Source of the DNA: JBBDMW01 sp040878005
Lineage (GTDB): Bacteria > Chloroflexota > Dehalococcoidia > Lucifugimonadales > Lucifugimonadaceae
DNA length: 55,731 nucleotides
Assembly (NCBI GenBank): GCA_040878005.1
Contig: JBBDMW010000057.1
Span: 1-55,731, forward strand
Reading direction: 5' to 3'
Shown here: positions 39,813-49,850 of the stretch, in pieces
How the letters are laid out: each line of letters opens with the position of its first letter
How positions within the stretch are numbered: the first letter of the stretch is position 1
Program-made: the position numbers and the translations under genes
Notes under the pieces: generated by a model
What the model saw: only the letters and a program-made list of their open reading frames with translations
Database searches by the model: none
Told to the model about the DNA's origin: nothing

Positions 39813-41702
39813 ATGCCAGGACGGCGACAAGGACCAGGCGGAAGACGCCCCAACAGAGGTGGGCCCAGGCGTGGCGGGCCCGGCGGACGGCGCGGGCCGT
39901 CTGAGAACGGACCAGCAAGGGCGACTGCAGTTGTTGAAGAAACACCTGCGGGCCCTGTAGAGTTGCCCGCGTCCATGACCGTGGGCCAATTGTCCGAGAT
40001 TATTGGCCGCAGCCATGAACAGACCATCAAGGCGCTGATGCGCCAGGGAGTCATGGCCACCGTCAACGAGACGGTGGAGTTTGACGTCGCCGCTCGTGTC
40101 GCCGCCAGCTTTGAGATCCCGGTGCTGAAGCCCAGGGACCGGGAGGCGAGCACTGCTGCCCTGCGTGTCGGCGTGGATGAAGGACTTACTGAGGCGAACG
40201 CGGTTCCCCGCCCGCCCATTATCACCGTGCTGGGCCACGTGGACCATGGCAAGACCACGCTCCTGGACGCAATCCGCGGTTCCGCGGTTGTGAAGAGTGA
40301 AGCAGGCGGCATCACTCAGAGCATTGGCGCTTACCAGGTCCAGCGGAATGGCCAGACGCTTACATTTATAGACACCCCTGGTCACCAGGCGTTTACCGCC
40401 ATGCGTGCCAGCGGAGCACAGGTCACGGACATCGCTGTGCTGGTCGTTGCGGCGGATGACGGCGTCATGCCGCAAACTGTCGAGGCGATCGACCATGCGC
40501 GCGCTGCCGGTGTGCCAATAGTGGTTGCGATCAACAAGATTGATTCGCCCGGTGCAGATCTCGACCGTCTGAAGGGGCAGCTTGCTGAGCACAACGTAAT
40601 TGTCGAGGACTACGGTGGAGACGTTGTCGCTGTCCCCGTGTCCGCGCTCAAGGGTGAAGGCATCGATGATCTGCTTGAGGCCCTGGTGCTGGTGGCTGAT
40701 GTTGCGGAACTGAAAGCGAACCCGAACCGGCCCGGTTTGGGAGTCGTTATCGAAGCCCATATGGACAGGGCGCGCGGTCCCATCGCCAGTGTCCTGGTTC
40801 GCTCCGGCTCTGTGCGGCTTGGCGACAACGTAGTCGCCGGTGTCGAGCGAGGCCGCATCAGGGCAATGACCGATGGCTTTGGCAAGGAAGTTGAAGTGGC
40901 TGGTCCATCCAGTCCGGTTGAGATCATGGGCCTGAGCGGAATTCCGTCATCCGGAGACCAGTTCGAAGTGGTGGTTGACGAACGCTCCGCTCGTCAGTTG
41001 GTCGAAACCCGCGAGAAGCTCCACGCTCGCCGTGGGGAGGCAAAGTCCAACACCACTCTTGCAGAAGTTATGCGGAGGGTCCACAGCAGCGAATACAAAG
41101 AGTTGCCCATCATTATCAAGACCGGCACGCAGGGCAGCACAGACGCTGTGCGGCGGGCTGTGGAGCAACTCTCATCTGAAGAGGTCCAGGTCAACGTGAT
41201 CCATGCCTCTGCGGGCGCGGTGACTGAGTCAGACGTCATGTTGGCAGCGGCATCAGGCGCGTTGGTAGTGGCCTTTGAAACTGATGCTGACCAGGGCGCC
41301 AGCCAGCAGGCGTCGCTGCAGGGCGTGGCTGTCAAGTCGTACGACATCATTTACAACCTGGTTGACGATGTTGAAGCTGCTGTAAAGGGTCTTCTTGAGC
41401 CTGAAGAGCGGGAAGTTGTTACGGGGCATGCCAACGTGCTGCAGGTGTTCCCGCATGGCAGGCGGCAGAAGATTGCCGGCGTGCGCGTCACGGACGGCGT
41501 GATCCGGCGAAGCAGCCGTATCAGGCTCAAGCGCGGGGACAGGGAGATTTTCGATGGAACCATCGACTCCATGCGGCACCTGCAGGACAGTGTGCGTGAG
41601 CTTGCCAACAACTTCGAGGGCGGCATTCTCCTGGACGGCTTCAACGACTTCGAAGAAGGGGACGTGCTCGAGGCGTACGAGATTCAGATTACCGAGCGCT
41701 AG
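39813..41702 (+). CDS. infB: Translation initiation factor IF-2
   Basis: A 629-residue IF-2. An RG/PG-rich N-terminus (first ~45 residues) precedes the IF2_N-like segment SMTVGQLSEIIGRSHEQTIK. G domain: G1 VLGHVDHGKTTLLDAI, G2 EAGGITQSIGAYQV, G3 DTPGHQAFTAMRASGA, G4 VVAINKIDSPGADL. Domains II-IV follow (HMDRARGPIASVLVRSGSVR, GRRQKIAGVRVTDGVIRRSS). The N-terminal extension is much shorter than in E. coli or actinobacteria. It places initiator tRNA on the 30S subunit. Confidence 0.95.
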   Translation: MPGRRQGPGGRRPNRGGPRRGGPGGRRGPSENGPARATAVVEETPAGPVELPASMTVGQLSEIIGRSHEQTIKALMRQGVMATVNETVEFDVAARVAASFEIPVLKPRDREASTAALRVGVDEGLTEANAVPRPPIITVLGHVDHGKTTLLDAIRGSAVVKSEAGGITQSIGAYQVQRNGQTLTFIDTPGHQAFTAMRASGAQVTDIAVLVVAADDGVMPQTVEAIDHARAAGVPIVVAINKIDSPGADLDRLKGQLAEHNVIVEDYGGDVVAVPVSALKGEGIDDLLEALVLVADVAELKANPNRPGLGVVIEAHMDRARGPIASVLVRSGSVRLGDNVVAGVERGRIRAMTDGFGKEVEVAGPSSPVEIMGLSGIPSSGDQFEVVVDERSARQLVETREKLHARRGEAKSNTTLAEVMRRVHSSEYKELPIIIKTGTQGSTDAVRRAVEQLSSEEVQVNVIHASAGAVTESDVMLAAASGALVVAFETDADQGASQQASLQGVAVKSYDIIYNLVDDVEAAVKGLLEPEEREVVTGHANVLQVFPHGRRQKIAGVRVTDGVIRRSSRIRLKRGDREIFDGTIDSMRHLQDSVRELANNFEGGILLDGFNDFEEGDVLEAYEIQITER

Positions 41703-41747
41703 GCGTCACTCCCCGGCATCGATTCAAGTTCCAAAAGGATTCCCGGT

Positions 41748-42128
41748 TTGTCCAGGCGGACTGAACGCGTCAACTTCACGCTGAGGCGCGAGCTTGGCGC
41801 ATTGATTTCGGAAGAACTCAATGACCCGCGGCTTGCTCAGATCACTTCCGTGACCCACGTCGATGTGTCACCTGATCTGAAGACAGCGCGTGTGTACATC
41901 AGCGTATTGGGTGACGACGCTGAGAAGGCGGCCTCGATGGAAGCCCTTGAATCAGCCGCCGGCCTTCTCCGCAACGCGCTCAGGGATCGAATCCGCATCC
42001 GGTACACGCCCAGCCTCAGGTTCCTGCCGGATACCACGATCGAGGCTGGTGCGGAAATGCTGGCTTTGATTGACCAGGTCGCCGATGAAGACAGGCGCCG
42101 CGGCCTTAGAGACGACGAGGCATCTTGA
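41748..42128 (+). CDS. rbfA: 30S ribosome-binding factor A
   Basis: A 126-residue KH-fold assembly factor: RTERVNFTLRRELGALISEE, LNDPRLAQITSVTHVDVSPD, LKTARVYISVLGDDAEK and RNALRDRIRIRYTPSLRFLP followed by DTTIEAG. It matures the 16S 5' end in the 30S subunit. TTG start at 41748 with AAGGA 9 nt upstream; the stop overlaps the truB TTG start. Confidence 0.92.
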   Translation: MSRRTERVNFTLRRELGALISEELNDPRLAQITSVTHVDVSPDLKTARVYISVLGDDAEKAASMEALESAAGLLRNALRDRIRIRYTPSLRFLPDTTIEAGAEMLALIDQVADEDRRRGLRDDEAS

Positions 42129-43054
42129 ATTCGATAACCACGGTCGCTGTTGGCGGGTTTCTGAATGTTCACAAGGAACCCGGTTGGACGTCCACGGACG
42201 TTGTCAGGAAGGTTAAGGGGCTGACCGGGGTCAAAAAGGTTGGCCACGGTGGAACCCTCGACCCAATCGCAAGCGGAGTCCTGCCTATCTGCCTCGGCGT
42301 CGCCACCCGGTTCGCTGAGACCATTCTGATGGGCGGCAAGATGTATACGCTGACCGTCCGCCTGGGCGTCGCCACCGACACATACGACGCCGAAGGCGCG
42401 CCGGTTAAAGAACTGGACCCGTCAGGCATCACTGAACAGCAGGTATTGCAGGCGCTGTCCCAGTTCACCGGGAGGATCGACCAGACCCCGCCCATGTACA
42501 GCGCCGTGAAACACAAGGGCCGCAGGCTGTACGAGCTGGCACGGGCGGGCGTTGAGGTTGAGCGTAAGGCCAGGCAGGTTGATGTTTACTCGCTGCGCAT
42601 GAGCCGCTGGGTGCCACCCGAGCTTGAACTGCAGGTCGAATGCGGCCGCGGGTTCTATGCCCGAAGCCTCGCCCATGACCTCGGAATTGTGCTTGGCAAC
42701 GCCGCTCACCTGTCGGGACTGATACGCACCAGGTCCGGGCGCTTCCTAATCGAAGAGGCCAGCACAGTCGATGAAATAGCCTCCAGCGCCGAAGCAGGCA
42801 ATTGGCAGAAGCTTTTAATGCCCGTTGACTTCACATTGCAGGACATGCGCGCCGTGGTGCTCGATCCCATGCGCCAGGAGCTTGTGCAGCATGGCCAGGC
42901 GCTGCCCATATCGGAGTTTGGCGGACCTGCCAATGGAATCCAGCCCGGCGAGCGCGTCCGCGGATACAGTCGAGATGGACGCCTGCTGGCGATCCTGGTG
43001 TACGAGCCTCAGAAGCTCGGCTGGCGTCCGGAGAAGGTGATCTCGCCAGTCTGA
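42125..43054 (+). CDS. truB: tRNA pseudouridine(55) synthase TruB
   Basis: A 309-residue pseudouridine synthase. Catalytic Asp is in VGHGGTLDPIASGVLPICLG, with FLNVHKEPGWTSTDVVRKVK before it, KMYTLTVRLGVATDTYDAEG, TPPMYSAVKHKGRRLYELAR and VECGRGFYARSLAHDLG. The C-terminal ~70 residues form the PUA-like part. TTG 42125 overlaps the rbfA stop (TTGA), so translation is likely coupled. It modifies U55 in the T loop of tRNAs. Confidence 0.93.
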   Translation: MNSITTVAVGGFLNVHKEPGWTSTDVVRKVKGLTGVKKVGHGGTLDPIASGVLPICLGVATRFAETILMGGKMYTLTVRLGVATDTYDAEGAPVKELDPSGITEQQVLQALSQFTGRIDQTPPMYSAVKHKGRRLYELARAGVEVERKARQVDVYSLRMSRWVPPELELQVECGRGFYARSLAHDLGIVLGNAAHLSGLIRTRSGRFLIEEASTVDEIASSAEAGNWQKLLMPVDFTLQDMRAVVLDPMRQELVQHGQALPISEFGGPANGIQPGERVRGYSRDGRLLAILVYEPQKLGWRPEKVISPV

Positions 43055-43106
43055 GCCTACACGACGAAGACCGTGCCAAAGGGTGCCACGTGTGGCGGCG
43101 GCGCCG

Positions 43107-43115
43107 TGCTATATT
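43107..43115 (+). promoter_or_regulatory. Extended -10 promoter of tRNA-Arg
   Basis: TGC-TATATT at 43107-43115 ends 9 bp before the first tRNA base (43125). No clear -35 match is present. It repeats the TGC-TATA form seen before rpsB and the DRTGG ATPase gene. Confidence 0.5.
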
Positions 43116-43124
43116 TTCCGTCAG

Positions 43125-43199
43125 GCCCCCGTAGCTCAGTGGATAGAGCACCGGCCTCCGAAGCCGGGTGCGTGAGTTCGACTCTCACCGGGGGCACCA
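43125..43199 (+). tRNA. tRNA-Arg (anticodon CCG)
   Basis: Acceptor GCCCCCG (43125-43131) pairs with CGGGGGC (43189-43195), discriminator A, and encoded CCA (43197-43199). D arm GCTCAGTGGATAGAGC. The anticodon arm has loop CTCCGAA, anticodon CCG, reading CGG. T arm GTTCGACTC is canonical. No strong terminator is seen before the addB start at 43280. Confidence 0.95.
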
Positions 43200-43279
43200 T
43201 TATCTGACTCAACCGCCAGCAGTTCCCAACTGCCATCGGCCTGCCCGGCAACCGGGTTTTATGTGCCGACCGCGCACTT

Positions 43280-46200
43280 ATGACCGGACACGGCATCGAC
43301 GTAGAGTTCCACGGCCTTGACGGCAACTTCGTGTCGAGGCTCGGCGAACTTATTGCCAGCATCCGCAGCACCGATCCGCTCGGTGCAATCACTGTCGTCA
43401 CTCCCTCTTTTTACGCCAGTTACTTTCTCAGGCGCTCCCTTGCCTCTGTGGGGCTTTTCAATGTCGACTTCGTACGTATAGAAGACGTCGCTGAACGCCT
43501 CGGAGAGTGGCGGCTCACCTCGGGCGCCAGTCCCCGTCGGCCCCTCAAGCACCTCCAGGCCTCCGAGTTCGTTTACGCCGCGGTTCAGTCAGCCTCCCTT
43601 ACCGGCGGTCTTCAAAACGTACGGGAACACCCAGCGCTTCATCGTGCATTGCACCGAACGTTTGAAGACCTGCGGTTCGCTGGAGAACCCGTCGCTGAGA
43701 GGCTGCTCAGTCTTGGCCGTCACTACCCCGATCTACTCTCCATATGGCGTGGCTACATGAAACGGAGCACGGAGTTCTACGAGCGGCTGGACGTGTCACT
43801 GGCGGCTGTCGAAGAGATACAAGCGCCGGAGAGCAAGCCGCTTCGTGCGCTTGGCCGGCTCATTGTGTTGCTGGTTTCAACACCTCCGCCGCAGTACAGG
43901 CCACTGTGGGAAGCCCTGGCGCAACAGGCGCCGGGAGCAAAGGTCATGGCGGGACTGACTGGTGACGAAGGGGCCGACCGCTGGATCACCGATCTGCTTC
44001 CAGCCTCACCTCAGCATGGGTCGGCGCCTCCCGCTCCATCTCCTTCGCAGACCCACCTTGTCAGCGCGCCTGACAGAGACCAGGAGGTGCGCTGGGTCGT
44101 GCGCAACGTGGTCCGTCTTGCCCAGGATGAGAATGTGCGGCTCGGCCGTATAGCGGTCCTTTACATGCATGATCCGTACGGGACCCGCGTGGAAGAGGCC
44201 ATGCGGCTCGCTGGCATCCCTGTGGCAGGGCCTGACCGCACCTCACTTGCTGAACAAATCGGCGGCCGCTTTGTCACCGGCCTGCTGCGCATCATCGACA
44301 AGGACTTCGCTCGTGACGCAGTGGCCGCATGGCTTACGGCAGTCCCTGTATGCAACCCGGCCGACGGGAAGCCGGTACCTGGCAGCCGATGGGACGCCAT
44401 CTCACGATCCGCCGGGGTGACACGGTCTATGGATGGTTGGCGGCGGCAGCTCGACGAATTCGCCCGCAAGAAAGACCGGGACGCCGCGGTCGGGGAGCGT
44501 GAGGGCGGAACAGACGAATTGCTCGCGGAGGCACGCCGTTCCGAGGGCCGTCAGGCCCGCAGCCTCCTTGCGTTCATCCAACGGTTGGCATCTGACGCGG
44601 CACCACCTGAATCAGGTGGTTGGAGAGAACTCGCAGACTGGATGGCCTCACTTATCTCCCGGTACCTCCGGCCAGCTTCGGATCATCTTGACGACGACAG
44701 CGTTGAAAAGGTGGAGGGAATCCTCGCCCGCGTTGCCGACCTCGAAGGCCTGGGGGAAGGCGTCCCTGGATTCCAGCGGTTCAGGTTCATTCTCCTTGAG
44801 GAGATTGACAGGCCGGAGGGCAATGTCAGATCGCTCGGACGCGGGGTTTTCGTTGCCCCCGCTCGGGACGCCGTTGGCTGTTCATTCGATGCAGTGCACA
44901 TGCTTGGCATGGCGGAAGGCATGTTCCCAGGGGCTGACCGTCCCGACCCACTTCTGCCGGATGCGGACCGCATGAAGATTGCCCCGCATGGAGATTTGTT
45001 GCCCACGCGGCCCCGCCGGGTCGCCGAGACCAGGCGCAGGTACCTGACTGCCCTTGCCACAGCACCTGACCGCTACCTGCTCTGGCCCCGTTCCGAATCA
45101 GGTGCTCAGCGGGAGTGGGGTCCGGCAGCCTGGTTTGTTGAAGAAGCTCGGAAAGTGCCGGGCAACGAGAGCATCCAGGCAGGCCACCTGCTTCGACGAG
45201 AAGGAAACGGCATCACGTTCCTTGATGCTGCCGAGAGGTCGCTGCACCGGTTGGACAGGCCGGGAGATGTCCATGAATACGACATCCGGAGCGCCGCCGC
45301 GTGGTGCGCCGCCGGAAGGACGCCGGCCGAGCACTTCCTCGCCAGTGAGACGACATCGCCGCTGGGCATGTCCCTCGTCATGGAAGCAGCGCGATCCGGA
45401 CGCTCCTGGACATCGTGGGACGGAGACCTCACGGCAAGCTCATCCGGCCTGTCTGTCATGAACGATTCACCCACGTCCCCTACGAAACTTGAAACATGGG
45501 CCAGGTGCCCATTCCAGTTCTTCCTCAACTATGTGCTGCATGTTGAGCCAACTGAGTATCCCGAAGACCTGCTCATGATCTCGGGACAGGACCGGGGCAT
45601 CCTGGTGCACCGCATCCTTGAGAGGTTCGTCAGCGCTCGCTCGCGTCTTGCAGACACGTCAGATGAAGAACAGCAACGTCTTCTCCTCGAGACCACAGAA
45701 CAAACGCTCGATGAGTGGGAGCGAGTGGAACCCGTAGGCCACCGTGCCATCTGGCGTATAGAGCGGGAGATCATACCCCATAGGCTCTATGCGTGGCTCG
45801 GGCGGGAGTCAAAGCTGATAAAGGCCCTGGGAATAAGCCGCTCAGAAACAGAGTTCCGTTTCGGCGTCTCGTCGGGGGGCGCAGTGGCTGAGATTGCCCT
45901 TGGCGGCGAAAGGAAAATACCATTTCGCGGCGTGATAGACCGCATAGACTTCAGCGCCGATGGCCAGCGTGCCGTCGTGTTCGACTACAAGACCGGCAGC
46001 GCTAAAAGATATAGCGGGCTGAAAGACGACCCGGTGGACCACGGCCGGCTGTTGCAGCTCGCAATCTACTCCCAGGCTGTGCTGCACGCATTTCCTGAAG
46101 TCAGCACAGTCTCAGCTGCCTACTGGTTCGTATTTGAGTCCGGCAACAACGAGCATGTGCCAGCGCCGCATAAGTTCGATTTCCACCACGCTTCAAAGCG

Positions 46201-46435
46201 GCTGCGTGAAGTGTCAGAGACTATCGCCACCGGCATAGACAACGGGATATTCCCGGCCCGCCCGGGCCGGGCCGAGTTCTCAAGGATCAATAAAGATACA
46301 TTCCACAACTGCGGGATCTGCTCCTTTGACCGCGTATGCCACACCGGGCGGGCCTGGATGTGGGAACGGAAGAGCGCCGATGATCGCCTCTCATCCTTTG
46401 TAGATCTCACGGGTGACGTGGAGATGGGCGGGTGA
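43280..46435 (+). CDS. addB: AddB-like nuclease with degenerate helicase domain and Fe-S cluster
   Basis: A 1051-residue protein. The N-terminal part is a UvrD-like fold without a clear Walker A (ITVVTPSFYASYFLRRSLAS). The helicase remnants run to about 690 (ARDAVGCSFDAVHMLGMAEG, MFPGADRPDPLLPDADR). The C-terminal PD-(D/E)xK nuclease has IPFRGVIDRIDFSADGQRAV followed by VFDYKTGS. Cys743 (ARCPFQFF) with C-x2-C-x5-C at 1011-1020 (CGICSFDRVC) forms the AddB-type [4Fe-4S] staple. The protein pairs with the next gene to resect DNA double-strand breaks for recombination. The downstream GTG overlaps its stop. AdnAB-type naming is an alternative. Confidence 0.85.
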   Translation: MTGHGIDVEFHGLDGNFVSRLGELIASIRSTDPLGAITVVTPSFYASYFLRRSLASVGLFNVDFVRIEDVAERLGEWRLTSGASPRRPLKHLQASEFVYAAVQSASLTGGLQNVREHPALHRALHRTFEDLRFAGEPVAERLLSLGRHYPDLLSIWRGYMKRSTEFYERLDVSLAAVEEIQAPESKPLRALGRLIVLLVSTPPPQYRPLWEALAQQAPGAKVMAGLTGDEGADRWITDLLPASPQHGSAPPAPSPSQTHLVSAPDRDQEVRWVVRNVVRLAQDENVRLGRIAVLYMHDPYGTRVEEAMRLAGIPVAGPDRTSLAEQIGGRFVTGLLRIIDKDFARDAVAAWLTAVPVCNPADGKPVPGSRWDAISRSAGVTRSMDGWRRQLDEFARKKDRDAAVGEREGGTDELLAEARRSEGRQARSLLAFIQRLASDAAPPESGGWRELADWMASLISRYLRPASDHLDDDSVEKVEGILARVADLEGLGEGVPGFQRFRFILLEEIDRPEGNVRSLGRGVFVAPARDAVGCSFDAVHMLGMAEGMFPGADRPDPLLPDADRMKIAPHGDLLPTRPRRVAETRRRYLTALATAPDRYLLWPRSESGAQREWGPAAWFVEEARKVPGNESIQAGHLLRREGNGITFLDAAERSLHRLDRPGDVHEYDIRSAAAWCAAGRTPAEHFLASETTSPLGMSLVMEAARSGRSWTSWDGDLTASSSGLSVMNDSPTSPTKLETWARCPFQFFLNYVLHVEPTEYPEDLLMISGQDRGILVHRILERFVSARSRLADTSDEEQQRLLLETTEQTLDEWERVEPVGHRAIWRIEREIIPHRLYAWLGRESKLIKALGISRSETEFRFGVSSGGAVAEIALGGERKIPFRGVIDRIDFSADGQRAVVFDYKTGSAKRYSGLKDDPVDHGRLLQLAIYSQAVLHAFPEVSTVSAAYWFVFESGNNEHVPAPHKFDFHHASKRLREVSETIATGIDNGIFPARPGRAEFSRINKDTFHNCGICSFDRVCHTGRAWMWERKSADDRLSSFVDLTGDVEMGG

Positions 46436-49400
46436 CCATCTCCACCACAGTCCCAGGGCAGAGCGATGAGCCGGACCGCATCCGCATCCGGACGGCGCTG
46501 GATCAAAACCTGTTCGTGGAGGCTGGCGCGGGCACGGGCAAGACAACGGCACTTGTCAGCCGTATCTCCAGCCTCCTGGCATCCCGTAAAGCCCGTGTCG
46601 AAGACATAGTTGCCATCACCTTCACTCGTGCCGCAGCCTCAGAGCTAAGGGCGCGCGTGAGGGAAGAGCTTGAGAAGCTCCACGCCGACCCCGGACAGGG
46701 CCAGGCAGAAACCGAAGTCATAGCCCAGGCGCTCAAAGACCTGGATGGCGCGGCAATCCAGACCATAGACAGCTTTGCGCTCTCCCTGCTTCGTGAGCGT
46801 CCGCTTGAGGCAGGCCTGCCGCCGGTCATTGAGCCACTGGATGAGATAGAGGCAGGTCTGCTGTTTGATGACCGGTGGCAGCAGTGGCTGGATACCGCCC
46901 TGGACCAGGACGTTGAGGTGGCGGAGGCCGTTTCACGTGCAGCCAGGTTGGGGCTGGACGACCCGTTACGCCCGTTGCGGGAGACGGCAAAGCAGTTCCA
47001 TTACAACTACGAGCTGCTGTCAGACGGCATGTTCAACGCTCCCACATTCATGCGAGGTGACAACTTCACCGGCTGGGCCGGGGAAGTTGCCCGCCTGAGG
47101 ACCCTGCTCCCGTACTGCACCGACCCCGCGGACAAGCTGTACGTGCACGTATGTGAAACCGTGCTGCCGGCCCTGGATCCACTTGTAGAGATGGAACCCG
47201 CGAGCCGCGAGGCCGAATTGGCCCTGACAGAGCTGCCGACCATAAAAAGCAAGCTCGGCAAGAAGGCATGCTGGAAAGACTTGGATGGCCGCCCGGCGCA
47301 TGAAGAGGCCAGGATGGTTCTGTCAGCGTTACAAGACAGCGTTTCAGATGAGCTGAAGGCCATGCGGCAAGAGGTTCTCTCCACGCTGCTCAATGCCGTC
47401 AGCAGGATGATCACCGAGTATGCCGGGGAGCGGAGGCAGCAGGGCGCCCCAGAGTTCCATGACTTGCTGGTGTGGGCAACCGAGCTTCTCAGGCACGACC
47501 AGTTGTCCCGCTCATACTTCCAGGACAGGTACCCGTTCGTCCTGATCGATGAGTTCCAGGACACCGACCCGGTGCAGATCGAACTTGCTGCCCTTCTGAC
47601 CGAACGTACCAGGCGCGGCGAGCCCGATGCGGGCGCCCTGTTTGTGGTTGGTGATCCCAAGCAGTCGATTTACCGCTTTCGGCGCGCAGACCTCCGCGCA
47701 ACCTCCGCAGTTCGTGACAAATTGCAGCGCCATGACGGCCACGTATTCCTGACCAGCAACTACCGCTCGCATGAAAGCGTGATCTGCTGGGTCAACCACG
47801 TCTTTGGCGGATGGATGGTGGGCGATGGCCTCAGCCAGTCCGTGTACGTCGAATTAGCTGCCGCCGCTACCGGCGACGAGCCCGGTGATATCCCCGCTGC
47901 ACATTCGTCCGGCGTCCGCCTCTTCGGTGATGTGCTGGAATTCGACAACATTGAAGATGTGCGACGTGTCGAAGCCGATGCCATTGCTCGCATAGCGCTG
48001 AGCGTGGGATCGGGAGAATGGTCGGTCAGGGGCCGTGACGGCGAGCCAAAGCTGTCCGAGTTCGGTGACCTCTGCATCCTCCTCAAATCACGCACCGGGC
48101 TTGGCACTCTTGAGCGCGCTCTTACCGAAGCCGGGGTGCCGTTTTCACTTGAAGGACAGGCATTCGTATTCAACACGCAGGACTTCAAAGACATTCTCAA
48201 TTGCCTCACGGCAATCGATGACCCAACCGACCAGGTTGCAGTAGTCGCAGCCCTGCGCTCACCTGCATTCGCATGCTCCGATGTCGACCTGTTCGAGTGG
48301 TCGCAGGCCGGTGGGGGATTCGATTACGCTCGTGACGGGCTGCCTGGAGACGGGCAGGTTGCGGCAGCCCTCGTCGTCCTGCGGCGCTTCCATGATCGGC
48401 GCCAGTCGGTCTCAACCCCGCAGCTTGTCGAGGAGTTTATCCGGGACCGCCGTCTCAGGGAACTGGTCTTGTTGCAAAAGGGCAGCGACGAAAGGCTGAG
48501 GCGCCTGAACCTCGTCGTGGAACTGGCGCGGAAACTTCATGCGAGCGGCCGCAGCTCTCTCAGGGAGTTCATAAACTGGGCTGAAGACCGGCGAGCCAGC
48601 CGCGCACGCATGGCCGACTCCGTGACATCTGAGAACGGCGGCAACGCAGTCAGGGTGATGACCATTCACGGCTCCAAGGGTCTTGAGTTTCCAATTGTGC
48701 TCATGACGGGCCTGACTGCACCGCAATCGGGTACTGCCGACGGTGTCTTGTTTGACCATCGGCCCGGCGCAACCTGCCGGGTAGGTGTCCGATTGGGATC
48801 AGAGAAGCAAGGGTTCGAGTCTGACGGATATGACGGCATGCGTGAGCAGGAGAAAGATGCCGGGACCGCTGAGAACGTCCGGTTGATGTACGTTGCGTGT
48901 ACCAGGGCAAGAGACCACCTGGTGGTAAGCACGTTTAGAAAGTCGAATGACAGTAAGACTTTGGCGACGCGTATAGCCGAGTTGTGCCAGGAGGGTGAAG
49001 ATCTATGGCAGCGCCTGGAGATTCCGCCATATCGTGAGCCGCCAGACACCAGGGTCCATGCTGAGCCAACCGGAACGCCGGAAGAACGTGAGCGCTGGGA
49101 ATCAGACCGGAACACCGCGATCAAGCGAATGCGGAACCCGGCAGCCATTACAGCAACGGCGCTCAAACCTCGGGGACCATCACCGGAGCCAGCGCCGAAG
49201 ACCGAGTCGGAAACGCGGGCAGCAGAGCCGTGGCGAATCGGGCGGGGCGCTGGCGAGCGCGGGCGGGCGGTGCATGCCGTCCTGCAGTACGCAAACCTGG
49301 AGGCAGGCGACAACGTCGATGAGCTTGCCCGCAAGTACGCTGAATTTCATGAGATACCAGACCAGGCAGATGATGTCGCCCGGTTGGCCCGCGCTGTCAT

Positions 49401-49824
49401 CAACTCCGATGCCATTCGTCGCGCCGTGGCTTCGGGCCGCTACTGGCGTGAAGCGCCGGTGGCCGTGCCAGTGGACCCTCGCAACCCGTCAGCGGGTGCC
49501 ATCGAAGGAATCATTGACCTGGTTTATGAAGACGCCGACGGCGGTCTCGTGATAATCGACTATAAAACAGACGCCGTGGCTGGCCGGACGCTTGAGGAGA
49601 TGGCCTCCCCGTACGTTCCGCAGCTGGGCGCTTACGCCGCCGCGGTGGAGCGGATCACCGGGCGCAGGGTAAACGGCCTTATCCTGATCTTTGCCCGGCC
49701 CGCGGTCAGTGGACAACCGGCAGAATACCGGGTTCCCGATATCGAGGCTGCGAAAGCTGATGCCATGGCGGTGGCTATGGATATTCTGATGGAGAAACAG
49801 GCGCCACCGGCCAGGCGCTCTTAG
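46432..49824 (+). CDS. addA: AddA/RecB-like UvrD helicase-nuclease
   Basis: An 1130-residue SF1 helicase fused to a RecB-type nuclease. Motifs: Walker A LFVEAGAGTGKTTALVSRIS, VAITFTRAAASELRARVREE, VLIDEFQDTDPVQIELAALL, VVGDPKQSIYRFRRADLRA, SNYRSHESVICWVN, VRVMTIHGSKGLEFPIVLMT and LMYVACTRARDHLVVSTFRK. The nuclease has EGIIDLVYEDADGGLVIIDY with KTDAV near residue 1025-1046. Unlike AddB the Walker A is intact, so this is the motor and one of two nucleases. GTG start overlaps the addB stop (GTGA), giving tight coupling. Confidence 0.88.
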   Translation: MTISTTVPGQSDEPDRIRIRTALDQNLFVEAGAGTGKTTALVSRISSLLASRKARVEDIVAITFTRAAASELRARVREELEKLHADPGQGQAETEVIAQALKDLDGAAIQTIDSFALSLLRERPLEAGLPPVIEPLDEIEAGLLFDDRWQQWLDTALDQDVEVAEAVSRAARLGLDDPLRPLRETAKQFHYNYELLSDGMFNAPTFMRGDNFTGWAGEVARLRTLLPYCTDPADKLYVHVCETVLPALDPLVEMEPASREAELALTELPTIKSKLGKKACWKDLDGRPAHEEARMVLSALQDSVSDELKAMRQEVLSTLLNAVSRMITEYAGERRQQGAPEFHDLLVWATELLRHDQLSRSYFQDRYPFVLIDEFQDTDPVQIELAALLTERTRRGEPDAGALFVVGDPKQSIYRFRRADLRATSAVRDKLQRHDGHVFLTSNYRSHESVICWVNHVFGGWMVGDGLSQSVYVELAAAATGDEPGDIPAAHSSGVRLFGDVLEFDNIEDVRRVEADAIARIALSVGSGEWSVRGRDGEPKLSEFGDLCILLKSRTGLGTLERALTEAGVPFSLEGQAFVFNTQDFKDILNCLTAIDDPTDQVAVVAALRSPAFACSDVDLFEWSQAGGGFDYARDGLPGDGQVAAALVVLRRFHDRRQSVSTPQLVEEFIRDRRLRELVLLQKGSDERLRRLNLVVELARKLHASGRSSLREFINWAEDRRASRARMADSVTSENGGNAVRVMTIHGSKGLEFPIVLMTGLTAPQSGTADGVLFDHRPGATCRVGVRLGSEKQGFESDGYDGMREQEKDAGTAENVRLMYVACTRARDHLVVSTFRKSNDSKTLATRIAELCQEGEDLWQRLEIPPYREPPDTRVHAEPTGTPEERERWESDRNTAIKRMRNPAAITATALKPRGPSPEPAPKTESETRAAEPWRIGRGAGERGRAVHAVLQYANLEAGDNVDELARKYAEFHEIPDQADDVARLARAVINSDAIRRAVASGRYWREAPVAVPVDPRNPSAGAIEGIIDLVYEDADGGLVIIDYKTDAVAGRTLEEMASPYVPQLGAYAAAVERITGRRVNGLILIFARPAVSGQPAEYRVPDIEAAKADAMAVAMDILMEKQAPPARRS

Positions 49825-49850
49825 GCGCTGCACTTCGCAGCCGGCGGGGC

